Positions 27,528 to 36,700 of a DNA stretch of 61,607 nucleotides are shown in pieces. The notes below the pieces were generated by a model. It was not told the origin of the DNA, did not search any database, and was given only the letters and a program-made list of their open reading frames with translations. Position numbers and translations under genes: made by a program. The DNA is taken from assembly GCF_000739655.1 (NCBI RefSeq), contig NZ_BATR01000100.1, positions 1 to 61,607 of the forward strand, in the 5' to 3' direction. Source of the stretch: Verrucomicrobium sp. BvORR106 (GTDB lineage Bacteria > Verrucomicrobiota > Verrucomicrobiia > Verrucomicrobiales > Verrucomicrobiaceae). Every line of letters starts with the position of its first letter. Positions within the stretch are counted from its first letter, which is position 1.

Positions 27528-27902
27528 TCATTCTGCGGGGTGGATTTCCAGATGGGTGATGAGCCAGCCATCGTGCTCCAGCTGGTGTTGCAGCATGACC
27601 GGGCTGCCATCGAAGGTGCCGGAGACCAGCCCCGTGATGGTGATCCGGCCGTCGCCACCCGTGACCTCTCGCACATCCAGCACCGGGTGGTACTTCTCAA
27701 ACGCCTCCGAAATCCAGGTGTGAATTTGGATGGTGCCCGTGTGGCGGCGATGCTCGTCTTCCACCAGGGCATCGGGATCAAAGCAGCGGGCCACGGCGTC
27801 TGGATTCTGGGAGTTCATGGCGGCCACGTATTTCTGAGCCAGCAGCTCAGCGGGGGAATTGGTGGCCAGGGGGCGGGGGGCTTCGCAGGCAGTTGCATTC
27901 AT
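27528..27902 (-). CDS. NTF2-like (SnoaL-type) protein
   Basis: This is a 124-residue protein with the NTF2-like pattern: an N-terminal helix LLAQKYVAAMNSQNPDAVARCF, then DPDALVEDEHRRHTG, a helix IHTWISEAFEKY and four strands ending GWLITHLEIHP. Proteins of this fold are small enzymes or binding proteins; the ligand here is unknown. It has no signal peptide. It is convergent with the aldehyde dehydrogenase gene and divergent from the next exported protein. Confidence 0.85.
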   Translation of the reverse strand: MNATACEAPRPLATNSPAELLAQKYVAAMNSQNPDAVARCFDPDALVEDEHRRHTGTIQIHTWISEAFEKYHPVLDVREVTGGDGRITITGLVSGTFDGSPVMLQHQLEHDGWLITHLEIHPAE

Positions 27903-28050
27903 GGGACCAGTCTATGACAGGGCACTGACAGCCCTATGTCAGCAGGGTGGTGCTGAGTGGAGAAATCGTTTCCCGTGACGGACTCTGGTAGATTCGTGAC
28001 CGAGTCCGGCCCTGGGTGAAACCTGCGGGTTGCCCGGCCGTATCGGCTGC

Positions 28051-29433
28051 ATGATCCTGACCTCCTCGTTGTTGTCCCGTTCCTTGCCCACCCGTGCACG
28101 AGCTGGGCTGATGGCCCTGCTTCTTCCTTGTGCTGCGTATAGCCAGACCTTTGAGTGGGTGGCCTCCGGTGGCGGAGCGCAGTCTGATAAAACCCGGGCT
28201 GTGAATGTGGATCGCCAGGGCAATGTCTTGCTGGTGGGGGAGGCCAATGGCGATTTGAAGTTCGGGGAGATCACCGTGCCCGGGGCGGGCAGCACGGACT
28301 GCTTCATCGCCAAGGCGTCTCCGGATGGGAAGTTCCTCTGGGCGAGGTCTCTGGGCGGCAGTCTGGTGGATCGCGGCTACGGTGTCGCGGCGGATGCCGA
28401 GGGCAATCTCTATGTCACAGGGCATCATCAGAGCACAGACGCCAAAGCGCTCGGCCAGCCTCTGCCCAATGCCGGCGACTATGATGTCTTTGTGGCGAAG
28501 TACAGCCCGGCCGGGGAACTGCTCTGGGTGCGTACGGCGGGAGGCAGTGGCTATGACTATGGTCATGGCATCGCAGTGGACAGCAAAGGTGACATCGTGG
28601 TGACCGGGGCGGTTGTCGGACCGGCCAAGTTCGGCGAGACAGTGTTGACCGGCACGCGTCCCATCTTCTGCGCCAAATACGATGCCAGCGGCCGCTTGCT
28701 GTGGGTGAAGGGGAGCGAGGGCAAGGCGGCCTGCAGTGGCCATGGCGTGGCGCTGGACGCGGCGGACAACATCTACCTCGGTGGACTGGTGTCTGGTACC
28801 GGCTCTTTCTCCGGACGTGAACTGACCGCCGGAAAAGAAACCCATGCGCTGGTGGCCAAGCTGAATGCCCAAGGGGATGTGCAATGGCTCAGTACTGTGC
28901 CGGGTGCACCATCAGCTGTGGTTCATGAAATCACGGCTGATGCTGCTGGCACGGTCTGGGTGGCGGGCATCTTCAAAGGACGACTCCAGGCCGGGGACAA
29001 GAGCTGGACCACCACCGGAGACAAGGACAGTGATGGCTGGGTGGCCCAGTTTGGCACGGATGGAAAACTCAAGTGGTGCCAGACGTTGCAGGGGGCGGGT
29101 ACAGACTATCTGCTGGGCGTGGCTCCCAATGGCACAGGGGGCGTGCTGGTGACGGGCGAGTCCAGTCCTGGTGCCCTCCTGGCGGGCGGGCAGAAGCTGG
29201 AGGGCACTGCTCGCACGAGCGTGCTGCTGGCTTCTCTGGATGGCGCTGGCGCGTTGCAGTGGCACCAACTGGCCATCGGGGACAAGGCGGGCAATGCGTA
29301 CACGATTGTGGCGGATGGCAAAGGCGCGGCCGTTTTGGGAGGAGCGGCGATGGCTCCGACGGCCTTTGGCAAGGTGCCGATGGCGGCAACGCAGGGGGCC
29401 GATGCTTACGCGGTGAAGGTACGGCTGAAGTGA
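28051..29433 (+). CDS. Exported SBBP-type beta-propeller protein
   Basis: This encodes 460 residues starting at ATG 28051, which gives a signal peptide with a basic n-region and the hydrophobic core GLMALLLPCAAYS; a TTG start at 28030 would only add residues. The mature protein has about seven to eight repeats of the SBBP type, each with a D(A)xGNxxVxG strand followed by F(G) and a DxFxAKxxxxGxxxW strand, for example DAEGNLYVTG, DYDVFVAKY and DSKGDIVVTGAV. Such repeats form a beta-propeller. The protein is probably periplasmic or secreted; no catalytic motif is visible. Confidence 0.85.
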   Translation: MILTSSLLSRSLPTRARAGLMALLLPCAAYSQTFEWVASGGGAQSDKTRAVNVDRQGNVLLVGEANGDLKFGEITVPGAGSTDCFIAKASPDGKFLWARSLGGSLVDRGYGVAADAEGNLYVTGHHQSTDAKALGQPLPNAGDYDVFVAKYSPAGELLWVRTAGGSGYDYGHGIAVDSKGDIVVTGAVVGPAKFGETVLTGTRPIFCAKYDASGRLLWVKGSEGKAACSGHGVALDAADNIYLGGLVSGTGSFSGRELTAGKETHALVAKLNAQGDVQWLSTVPGAPSAVVHEITADAAGTVWVAGIFKGRLQAGDKSWTTTGDKDSDGWVAQFGTDGKLKWCQTLQGAGTDYLLGVAPNGTGGVLVTGESSPGALLAGGQKLEGTARTSVLLASLDGAGALQWHQLAIGDKAGNAYTIVADGKGAAVLGGAAMAPTAFGKVPMAATQGADAYAVKVRLK

Positions 29434-29516
29434 CCCACAGCGGGGCGGGGTAAAGTAACGCTGTTCAGGCGGGTGCGGGTTTCGTAGAATCAGGGCACAC
29501 TCCCTGCCATTCTGCT

Positions 29517-31019
29517 ATGAAACGCCGCACCTTTCTGGGCCACAGCGCCGCCCTGACCGCGCTCGGGGAACTGGGCTTTCTCTCCCGCCTGCCGGTTGTC
29601 TCCGCCCAGGAGGCGACCGTGCCCACCCACATGGTGCGGTTCGACGCCGAGATCGAGCCGCTGGTTCGCTTGTTGGAAGAGACTCCCAGAGAACGGGTGC
29701 TGGAGGAGTTTGGTTCGCGGATCCAACGTGGACTCAGCTACAGGGAGGTGCTTGCTGCGCTCATGCTGGCGGGTGTGCGCAGCGTGCAGCCGCGCCCGGT
29801 GGGGTTCAAGTTCCACGCCGTGCTCGTGGTGAACTCCGCGCACCTGGCCAGTCTGGCCTCGCCGGACTCGGATCGTTGGCTGCCTATCTTTTGGGCGCTG
29901 GACCAGTTCAAGTCCTCCCAGGCGGCGAATGTGCGGGAGGGGAACTGGGTGATGGAACCGGTGGAGGAATCCAAGCTGCCACTTGCGCATGCGGCCCGCC
30001 AGGCATTCATCGACGCCATGGACAACTGGGATGAATCCGCTGCGGATGCCGCCATTGTCAGCTTGGTGAGGCATAGCAGTGCGCATGACTTGTTTGAACT
30101 CTTCACCCGCTACGGCGTGCGGGACTTTCGGGATATCGGACACAAGGCCATTTACGTGGCCAACAGCTTCCGCACCCTGGAGGTGATCGGCTGGCAGCAT
30201 GCGGAGCCGGTGTTGCGCTCACTGGCTTACGCCTTGCTGGATCGCTCCGGGGCGAATGTGAATCCTGCCCAGGCCGATCTTCCGGCGGACAGGCCGTTTC
30301 GGGAAAATCAAGAGCGGTTGGCCAAGGTGAGAGACGGTTGGACAGCGGGCAAGATGGATGGTGGAGCCACGCGTGAAGTGCTGCAAACGCTGCGCGCGGG
30401 ATCTTCATCAGATGCCAGCCAGCTGACCCTGGATCTGCTGAACCGCGGTGTGTCGCCGCAGTCGCTGTTTGAAGGCTGCTTCGATGGAGCGGGGGAGTAT
30501 CTGATTCAGGCTCCGGGCATTGTATCTCTACATGCCATGACTTTCACCAACGCGGTTCACTACGCCTGGCAGCGGGTGCGGAGCGATGAAACTAGGCGAT
30601 TGCTGCTGCTGCAGAATGCGGCCTTTCTCCCGCTGTATCGCGGTGGCCGGGCGGACAATGGCGTGCACATCGACCAGTTGGAACCCGTCATGCCCTCCAC
30701 AAAGGGAGACGAGGCTGTGGCGGAGATCTTTGCAGAGATCGGCAAGGATCGGCTCACGGCGGCGAGGAAGGTTCTAGGGTATTTGAAAGACCGTCCTGAT
30801 GCGCGGGCATTTTCCGATGCCGCCCGCAGGTTGGTGTTCATGAAGGGCACGAACTCACACGACTACAAATTCAGCTCAGCGGTGCTGGAGGACTACGGCC
30901 AGCTCAGCCGCCCGTGGCGGGATCAGTTGCTGGCATCGAGCGTGTTTTATTTTCGGGGTTCCGGAGAACGGGACAATGAGTTGGTGGAGCGGGTGCGCAG
31001 CGCGGTGGGAGGGAGTTGA
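29517..31019 (+). CDS. Tat-exported protein, unknown function
   Basis: The 500-residue product begins MKRRTFLGHSAALTALG, a twin-arginine-like signal (RRTFLG) with probable cleavage after VSA near residue 30. The rest looks mainly alpha-helical, with segments such as VLAALMLAGVRSVQPRP, KFHAVLVVNSAHLA and SLFEGCFDGAGEYL. I recall similar proteins of unknown function in Planctomycetes and Verrucomicrobia but cannot name a domain. Several His residues (FHAVLVVNSAH, GHKAIYVAN, LHAMTF) could bind a metal or cofactor, which would fit Tat export of a folded protein; this is inference. Confidence 0.8.
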   Translation: MKRRTFLGHSAALTALGELGFLSRLPVVSAQEATVPTHMVRFDAEIEPLVRLLEETPRERVLEEFGSRIQRGLSYREVLAALMLAGVRSVQPRPVGFKFHAVLVVNSAHLASLASPDSDRWLPIFWALDQFKSSQAANVREGNWVMEPVEESKLPLAHAARQAFIDAMDNWDESAADAAIVSLVRHSSAHDLFELFTRYGVRDFRDIGHKAIYVANSFRTLEVIGWQHAEPVLRSLAYALLDRSGANVNPAQADLPADRPFRENQERLAKVRDGWTAGKMDGGATREVLQTLRAGSSSDASQLTLDLLNRGVSPQSLFEGCFDGAGEYLIQAPGIVSLHAMTFTNAVHYAWQRVRSDETRRLLLLQNAAFLPLYRGGRADNGVHIDQLEPVMPSTKGDEAVAEIFAEIGKDRLTAARKVLGYLKDRPDARAFSDAARRLVFMKGTNSHDYKFSSAVLEDYGQLSRPWRDQLLASSVFYFRGSGERDNELVERVRSAVGGS

Positions 31020-31090
31020 TGGAACTGGAGGTTAGCCATCGAGATATGAACCTTGGGCATGGCAACTTACAGGGGCCACGCAAGGATGCC

Positions 31091-31612
31091 TCACCTCTTG
31101 ATCTTGTTGTATTCCGCGTCATACAACTTTTCAGCCACAAGTCCGTCCATGGTCACGATGATGGTCTGGCTGGGGTGTCCGGGAGTCGATTCCGTAAGGT
31201 CAAACTCGTACGCATATTGGCAGATGTCTGTAGGAGTCGATTCGTTGTTGAACCAGAACATTTCACTTTCGAGCGACTCGAACCTTCCCTTGTAACTCGT
31301 CACCTGCCGATAATACGCGACCGCGATGGCCAGGGCAGCGTTGCGGGTCAGAGGAGGCAGTGTGCGGCTTTGCACCGACCAAGGACCCACTTTGCGCAAA
31401 GACGACAGGGAGGCCACATAGTAGATTCCGACAGGTCTTCCTTGCGCGTCATTGGTGCCGAAGCTGCGAACCAACACGGGATCAGGCACGACGGCGTGGA
31501 GCCGCAGGCCACCCAGCGGACATGCGATGGCGATCAGGGCGATGACGGCTACCTGACGGAAGGGACGGAAGGGACGGAAGGGACGGAAGGGACGGAAGCT
31601 GAAGGTGCGCAT
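31091..31612 (-). CDS. Secreted protein with a repeat-encoded signal peptide
   Basis: This encodes 173 residues from ATG 31612. The N-terminus MRTFSF(RPF)n RQVAVIALIAIA is a signal peptide whose basic n-region is encoded by a 9 bp tandem repeat. The mature part has no recognised domain; it includes VGIYYVASL, TRNAALAIAVAYYRQV and TIIVTMDGLVAEKLYD. It lies 8 bp after the stop of the upstream SHD1-like gene, so the two probably form an operon and work together in the periplasm. Confidence 0.7.
   Translation of the reverse strand: MRTFSFRPFRPFRPFRPFRQVAVIALIAIACPLGGLRLHAVVPDPVLVRSFGTNDAQGRPVGIYYVASLSSLRKVGPWSVQSRTLPPLTRNAALAIAVAYYRQVTSYKGRFESLESEMFWFNNESTPTDICQYAYEFDLTESTPGHPSQTIIVTMDGLVAEKLYDAEYNKIKR
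31555..31599. repeat. In-frame 9 bp tandem repeat (GACGGAAGG)5 in a signal peptide
   Basis: Five units of 9 bp (the last with one change) lie inside the minus-strand secreted protein gene and encode repeated Arg-Pro-Phe triplets. Gain or loss of units keeps the frame and changes only the length and charge of the signal peptide n-region. Confidence 0.93.
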
Positions 31613-31620
31613 AGTCAATG

Positions 31621-32670
31621 TCAACGTTGTGAATCCCACAGTGAAATGTCTCCGTCTGCAAAGACTGGAATGATCGCGTACGCGCTCTGTCGCAAGGGGA
31701 CGGCATACTTGGGGATCTTTTGGGCAGCCAGTTTGAGGGCCTTCGTGTCTTTCGTGGTGAACCAGAATATCCTCCCTGCTGAAGGGCGCTCCGTGGCTTC
31801 TTTCCAAGCGGGAGGCTGGTAGATGGTATTGGGGTGGTTCCACCAGTTGAACTCCTCAACTTTTTCCAGTTTCCAGTAGGACAGATCGCCAACCTTTTCT
31901 TCCATGAACTCTCGTGCTTTGGTGAAGGCCACTTCGAAAGTGACAGCGTTCTTGTAGCCGATAGCGGCCCGATCATTTGGCACATAGGCGCGAAACGTCC
32001 AATTGCCCTCCGCCTCAGCGAGCGAGGCGCTGCCCCACTCGAATTTCAGCGGAATCATCAGCTCCTCCCCCTTGAGGGTTCGTTGCAGGTAGTCGAGAGA
32101 ATCCTTGTCGAGCATGTCTACCGGCACGGGATAGGAGCGGTTGTTGATCCAGATGGCCACCTGGTCATCCGTGACATTCAGGAGGCAACCCTCGACCGTT
32201 TTGCCGTCGGTACGGGTCCACTTCCTGGGCAGGCCGACGGGGTTCCTCGTCATGTACTCCTCAGGGCGCTCGCTCAAATTGGGGGCAAATGGAGGAACAC
32301 CCACGGGTGTGATGGAATGGCGAGGGATGCCGGCTCCCGTATCCTCCGCCACCTTCACTTCCTGCTTGCGAATCTTTTCCAGATCCGCCTTGTGCTCTGG
32401 AGCGAAGGCAGAGAGGGGACGGCTGGCGCGCTTGCCTCCTGCCACGCGGCAATTCACAACCTCACCACGGACCTCCAGCACCGCAAACCTCAATGAAGTA
32501 CCATCCACAAATCTCCAGGTCCGGATTCCTGTGATGAGGGGGACACTCTTGGGAGCCTTGGCCGGACTTTGCGCCGGGCAGGGGCTGGCCCAATGACCAA
32601 GCAGACTGAGCGCCGCCAGAGCCGCGGCACGGGCTGAAATCACGAAAAAAGGGCGGGGGAACAAGCGCAT
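31621..32670 (-). CDS. Secreted protein with two SHD1-like domains
   Basis: This 349-residue protein has a signal peptide (MRLFPRPFFVISARAAALAAL, cut near CPA). Two segments resemble the SHD1 (SLA1 homology) domain common in Planctomycetes and Verrucomicrobia: RTWRFVDGTSLRFAVLEVRG with PLSAFAPEHKADLEKI (about 48-98), and RKWTRTDGKTVEGCLLNVTD with VPVDMLDKDSLDYLQ (about 148-195). The C-terminal third is a separate domain with several aromatic residues (WTFRAYVPNDRA, FNWWNHPNTIY). It lies upstream of, and probably co-transcribed with, the small secreted protein gene 8 bp away. An envelope protein-protein interaction role is an inference. Confidence 0.82.
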   Translation of the reverse strand: MRLFPRPFFVISARAAALAALSLLGHWASPCPAQSPAKAPKSVPLITGIRTWRFVDGTSLRFAVLEVRGEVVNCRVAGGKRASRPLSAFAPEHKADLEKIRKQEVKVAEDTGAGIPRHSITPVGVPPFAPNLSERPEEYMTRNPVGLPRKWTRTDGKTVEGCLLNVTDDQVAIWINNRSYPVPVDMLDKDSLDYLQRTLKGEELMIPLKFEWGSASLAEAEGNWTFRAYVPNDRAAIGYKNAVTFEVAFTKAREFMEEKVGDLSYWKLEKVEEFNWWNHPNTIYQPPAWKEATERPSAGRIFWFTTKDTKALKLAAQKIPKYAVPLRQSAYAIIPVFADGDISLWDSQR

Positions 32671-32742
32671 GACGGGATGCCGCAGGCTCTAGCCAATCAG
32701 CGGAGATTTGCAATGCTTCTTCATGGAGAAATGTGGATACAT

Positions 32743-32781
32743 AAAAAAGACCTGAAGCACACCCGCGGCGCACTTCAGGTC
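32743..32781 (-). terminator. Rho-independent terminator
   Basis: On the minus strand GACCTGAAG pairs perfectly with CTTCAGGTC and is followed directly by TTTTTT. It lies 26 bp after the stop of the membrane protein gene at 32807-33580. Confidence 0.9.
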
Positions 32782-32806
32782 CCGGTTTTGGGGTGGGGAA
32801 AAAAGA

Positions 32807-33580
32807 TCAGTTCTCGGTTTCCAGAGAGTAGCTCAGACCAATATGCGTCTTTCCGCCGGTGGATTGGATCATCACCGTCTGCGTGCGTTTGCCAGCGTCC
32901 TTCGTGGCATTGATCATGGTCATGTCTCCGTCAGCCGTCCTGGTAGCCGTGAAGTTGGTTTCATAGCCAGCGGCCTTCAGTTGCTCGCCGTAGTACTTGC
33001 TGACGTTCTCGTTGCTGTCCGCCGTCTCCATGGCATAGGAGCCATTCACGGATTTGCCCTTCTCATTGCGCATGCCGCCATTCTGAGAGGCACCGGGATA
33101 GAGTTGCACCCATTCCGGAGGCGCGCTCTGACTGCCGCCGATGACGGTCTGACCTTCTGGACCTGTCACCACCACGCCCTGCTTTTGCGCGTTTGATGCG
33201 TCCATGGTGACGGTTTCGCCCTTGGCATTCTTGATGGTGAACTTGCCCTGCGCGATGTCTTCAAACGACATCGTGATGGTGTCGCCAGACTTTTTCTCTT
33301 TCACCGTGACTTCACCCGTCGCGTCATTGACGGTGACGATCTCAAGATCTGGATTGAGGCGCAGCGCCATCAGCGCCGCCGCCTTGGTCGGGTTCTTTTC
33401 GAAGTCGAGATCGCCTGCCACCTCTTTGATCTTCTGGCAGCCCTTCATCACCAGCAGCCCACCCGCGATGCCGGTGAGCAGGAGGAGGGCCCCGCAACCA
33501 ATGCCCGCCACGGCGAGGCCGGACATGCCTTTTTTCTTCGGGGGCTGGGGAGGAGATGACAGGGACGGATTCTGGTTCAT
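32807..33580 (-). CDS. Membrane-anchored protein, unknown function
   Basis: This encodes 257 residues from ATG 33580. A Pro/Lys-rich N-terminus (SSPPQPPKKKGMSG) precedes one membrane helix (VAGIGCGALLLLTGIAGGLLV, about 23-45). The outer part begins with a KNPTKAAALMALRLNPDLEIV segment, then beta-strand pairs in which DATGEVTVKEKKSGDTITM and NAKGETVTMDA alternate. The C-terminal 90 residues resemble a small sensor or lipid-binding domain (VQLYPGA, KYYGEQLKAAGYETN). I recall proteins of this design in Verrucomicrobia and Acidobacteria without a known role. The gene is followed by a strong terminator. Confidence 0.82.
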   Translation of the reverse strand: MNQNPSLSSPPQPPKKKGMSGLAVAGIGCGALLLLTGIAGGLLVMKGCQKIKEVAGDLDFEKNPTKAAALMALRLNPDLEIVTVNDATGEVTVKEKKSGDTITMSFEDIAQGKFTIKNAKGETVTMDASNAQKQGVVVTGPEGQTVIGGSQSAPPEWVQLYPGASQNGGMRNEKGKSVNGSYAMETADSNENVSKYYGEQLKAAGYETNFTATRTADGDMTMINATKDAGKRTQTVMIQSTGGKTHIGLSYSLETEN

Positions 33581-33775
33581 GAGCGGGTCGGAGTCGGCGG
33601 GTGGATCAGTGGCGAGGTGGTGGTGTGAGTGGGGTTTTGCCGTTTGTATGTAAACCTGCGGGCTCGCGTGACGGCGCACGCGATGAATTTCTCCCGCCCA
33701 CGGGTGTTTGAAGGAAACTGGTCTCCCGCGCCGATTTACCTTCCTGTTTCGCTTTCCTCTTCCTCCGCTGCTGCC

Positions 33776-36700
33776 ATGAACCGGATCACCCCTCTCGCCT
33801 TGATGACTCTGACTGCCGTGCTCAGCGGTGGTCTTTGGGCCGCCCCACTGCAACTTCAGCCAGGGGATCATGTCTGCCTGATCGGCAACACACTGGCCGA
33901 GCGCATGCAGTTTGAAGGGCACAACCACTGGGAGGCGTTGCTTTACCAGCGCTACCCCCAGCACAACCTCGTGGTGCGGAATCTCTCCTGGCCGGCGGAT
34001 GAGGTGGACTTGCGTCCGCGAGCGGAGGGCTTTGGTTCGCCCGATGAACATTTGAGCTTCAGCAAGGCAGACGTGGTCATCGCCTTCTTTGGCTTCAACG
34101 AGTCCTTTGGCGGGGCGGAGGGACTCCCCAAGTTCAAAGCAGACCTTGAGAAGTGGATCGCCGACACCCGGGCGCAAAACTACAGCGGCAAGGGCGCACC
34201 GCGGATTGCCCTCGTCTCACCCGTAGCCCATGAGAATCTGAACAATCCCAACCTGCCTGACGGTGTGGCGAACAATCGCAACATTGAGCTCTACACCCAG
34301 GCGATGAAAGAAGTGGCGGACAAGGCAGGGGTGACCTTTGCCGATGTCTTCGCGTCCACGCGGGAGCTCTACGCATCAGGCAAGGGGCACTACACCCTCA
34401 ATGGGGTGCATTTCACGGCGCAGGGGGACGAGGCCTTCGCTCCCATCCTGGACAAGTCGCTCTTTGGCAATGCGGGTGCGCCCGGGCCGGTGCAGGATGC
34501 CCTGCGCCAGGAGGTGGAGGACAAGTCCTGGCACTGGTACCACCGCTATCGTATTGTGGACAGCTACTATGTGTACGGCGGCCGTGCGGGCCTGAAATTT
34601 GCCGATGGCGACCAGACCAATCGCGATGTGATGCAGCGGGAGCGGGAGGTGCTGGATGTGATGTGCGCGAACCGGGACGCTCGCATTTGGAAACGGGCCC
34701 AGGGCCAGCAAGTGAGTGGCAAGGCGGACGATGCCAACGTGCCGCCTTTCCTCAAGGTGCAGACATCCTTTGGGGTGAATCGCAAGAAGGATGCAGGAGC
34801 CAACACCGGACAGACCAGCAAGACCGCAGAAGGGGAGAGCGCGGACATCCTGCCAAGCGCCGGGACGTTGAAGTCCTTCAAACTGGCCCCGGGCTATGCC
34901 GTCAATCTCTATGCCAGTGAAGAGCAGTTTCCTGAGCTGGGGAACGCCGTGTCGATGGCGTTTGACTCCCGCGGCCGCATGTATGTGCCCACCATGCCCA
35001 GTTATCCGCAATGGCGGCCGGGGGATGAGATGAATGACAAGGTGCTCATCCTGGACGACAGCGACCACGATGGGAAGGCGGACTATTGCAACACCTTCGC
35101 TGGCGGTTTGCAGTGTCCGATCGGGCTGGAACTGGCGAATGGCGGGGTCATTGTGAACAACCAGCGGGAGGTGCTCTTCCTCAAGGACACCAACGGCGAT
35201 GACAAAGTGGATTCTCGCGAAGTCATCTTGAGTGGCTTTGACTCAGCCGACTCGCATCATGTGATCAACTGCTTCACTTATGGCCCAGGAGGGGATCTCT
35301 ACTTCCAGGAGGGCACCTTCCACCACACGCAGGTAGAGACCCCCTATGGCCCGGTGAGGTGCAAGAATGCGGGGAGTTATCGCTACGAACCGCTTAGCCA
35401 GAAACTGGACGTTTTCGTCAGCTACAACTACGCGAACCCTCATGGTATCTCGTTCGACAAGTGGGGGCAGACGTTCATCAGCGATGCCTCCGGTGGGGCC
35501 AACTACTTCGCCACGGCGTTTTCCGGTCATCTGCCGTACCCGGACAAGCACAGCAGCATGCAGCAGTTCTTTCCCAAGCGCGTGCGCCCCACCAGCGGCT
35601 GCGAGTTTGTCAGCAGCCGCCACTTCCCGGATGAGGCCCAGGGCCGGTTCCTGCTGAACAACTGCATCGGTGTACAGGGCATCCTGCAGCATGAGGTAAA
35701 GCCCGTGGGCAGTGGATACGAGGGCAAGGAGATCGAGCCGCTGTTGTTTTCCTCGGACCCGAACTTCCGCCCGGTGGACCTCCAGTTCGGCCCGGATGGT
35801 GCCCTCTACCTGATCGACTGGCAAGATGCCCTGGTGGGGCATATGCAGTACTCCCTGAGAGACCCGCTGCGGGACAAGAAGCACGCCCGCATCTGGCGCA
35901 TCACGTATCCCAGTCGGCCGCTCTTGAAAGTGGCCAATCTGGCCGAGGCCAGTGTGAAGGAGCTGGTGAAACTGCTGGAGGAGCCGGAGATCCGCACGCG
36001 GGAGCGCGTGAAGCAGGAACTGAGCCTGCGGCCACAGCAGGAGGTGCTGCAAGCGCTGGAACTCTGGGCGGATGGGGTGGATGAGACTTCGCCCGACAAG
36101 GAGCGCTTCTGGCTGGAAGCACTGTGGGTGCACCAGTGGCTCAATGTAGTGAATGAGCCGCTGTTGAAGCAGACGCTGCGTTCCCCGCAGCCTGAGGCTC
36201 GCGCCGCCGCCACCCGGGTGTTGTGCTACTGGCGGGATCGCTTGCCGGATGCGATCGCACTACTGGAGGAGCAGGCCAATGATGAACACCCGCTGGTGCG
36301 GCTGGAGGCGGTGCGTGCGGCGAGCTTCTTCCCAGGCGAGAAACAGGCGGCCAACGTCGCCCTCGCGATTCTGCAGCACCCGATGGATTATTACCTCGAA
36401 TACACCCTGGGCGAGACCATGCGGGCTCTGAAGCCCTCGCCCAAGGACATCGATATTGCCGCGAACCCGAAGGCGCTGCCGTATGTGCTGGAGAAGATGA
36501 CCAATGAGGAGCTGAAGGCGGCTCCACCCGTGGAGGCAGTCTTCGCCGCGCAGCTCGAGCGCAAAGGACTGGACGTGGGAACCCGCGATCAAGCGGCGGT
36601 GGAGCTGGCAAAACTCCACAAGACGACGCGGGAGGTGGAGCTGGCCGCGGCCATCAAACGGCTGGACGATCAGGAGAAAGATACCCCTGCATCGGCCGAG

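Noticed and set aside
27911-27940. Operator-like inverted repeat TGACAGGGC...GCCCTATGTC
   Set aside because: The pairing has a two-base bulge and occurs once; it was too weak to list as a site.
32807-34177. 456-residue extension of the membrane protein at 32807-33580
   Set aside because: The part beyond 33580 overlaps the start of the opposite-strand gene and has no signal; the shorter form begins with a normal membrane protein N-terminus.
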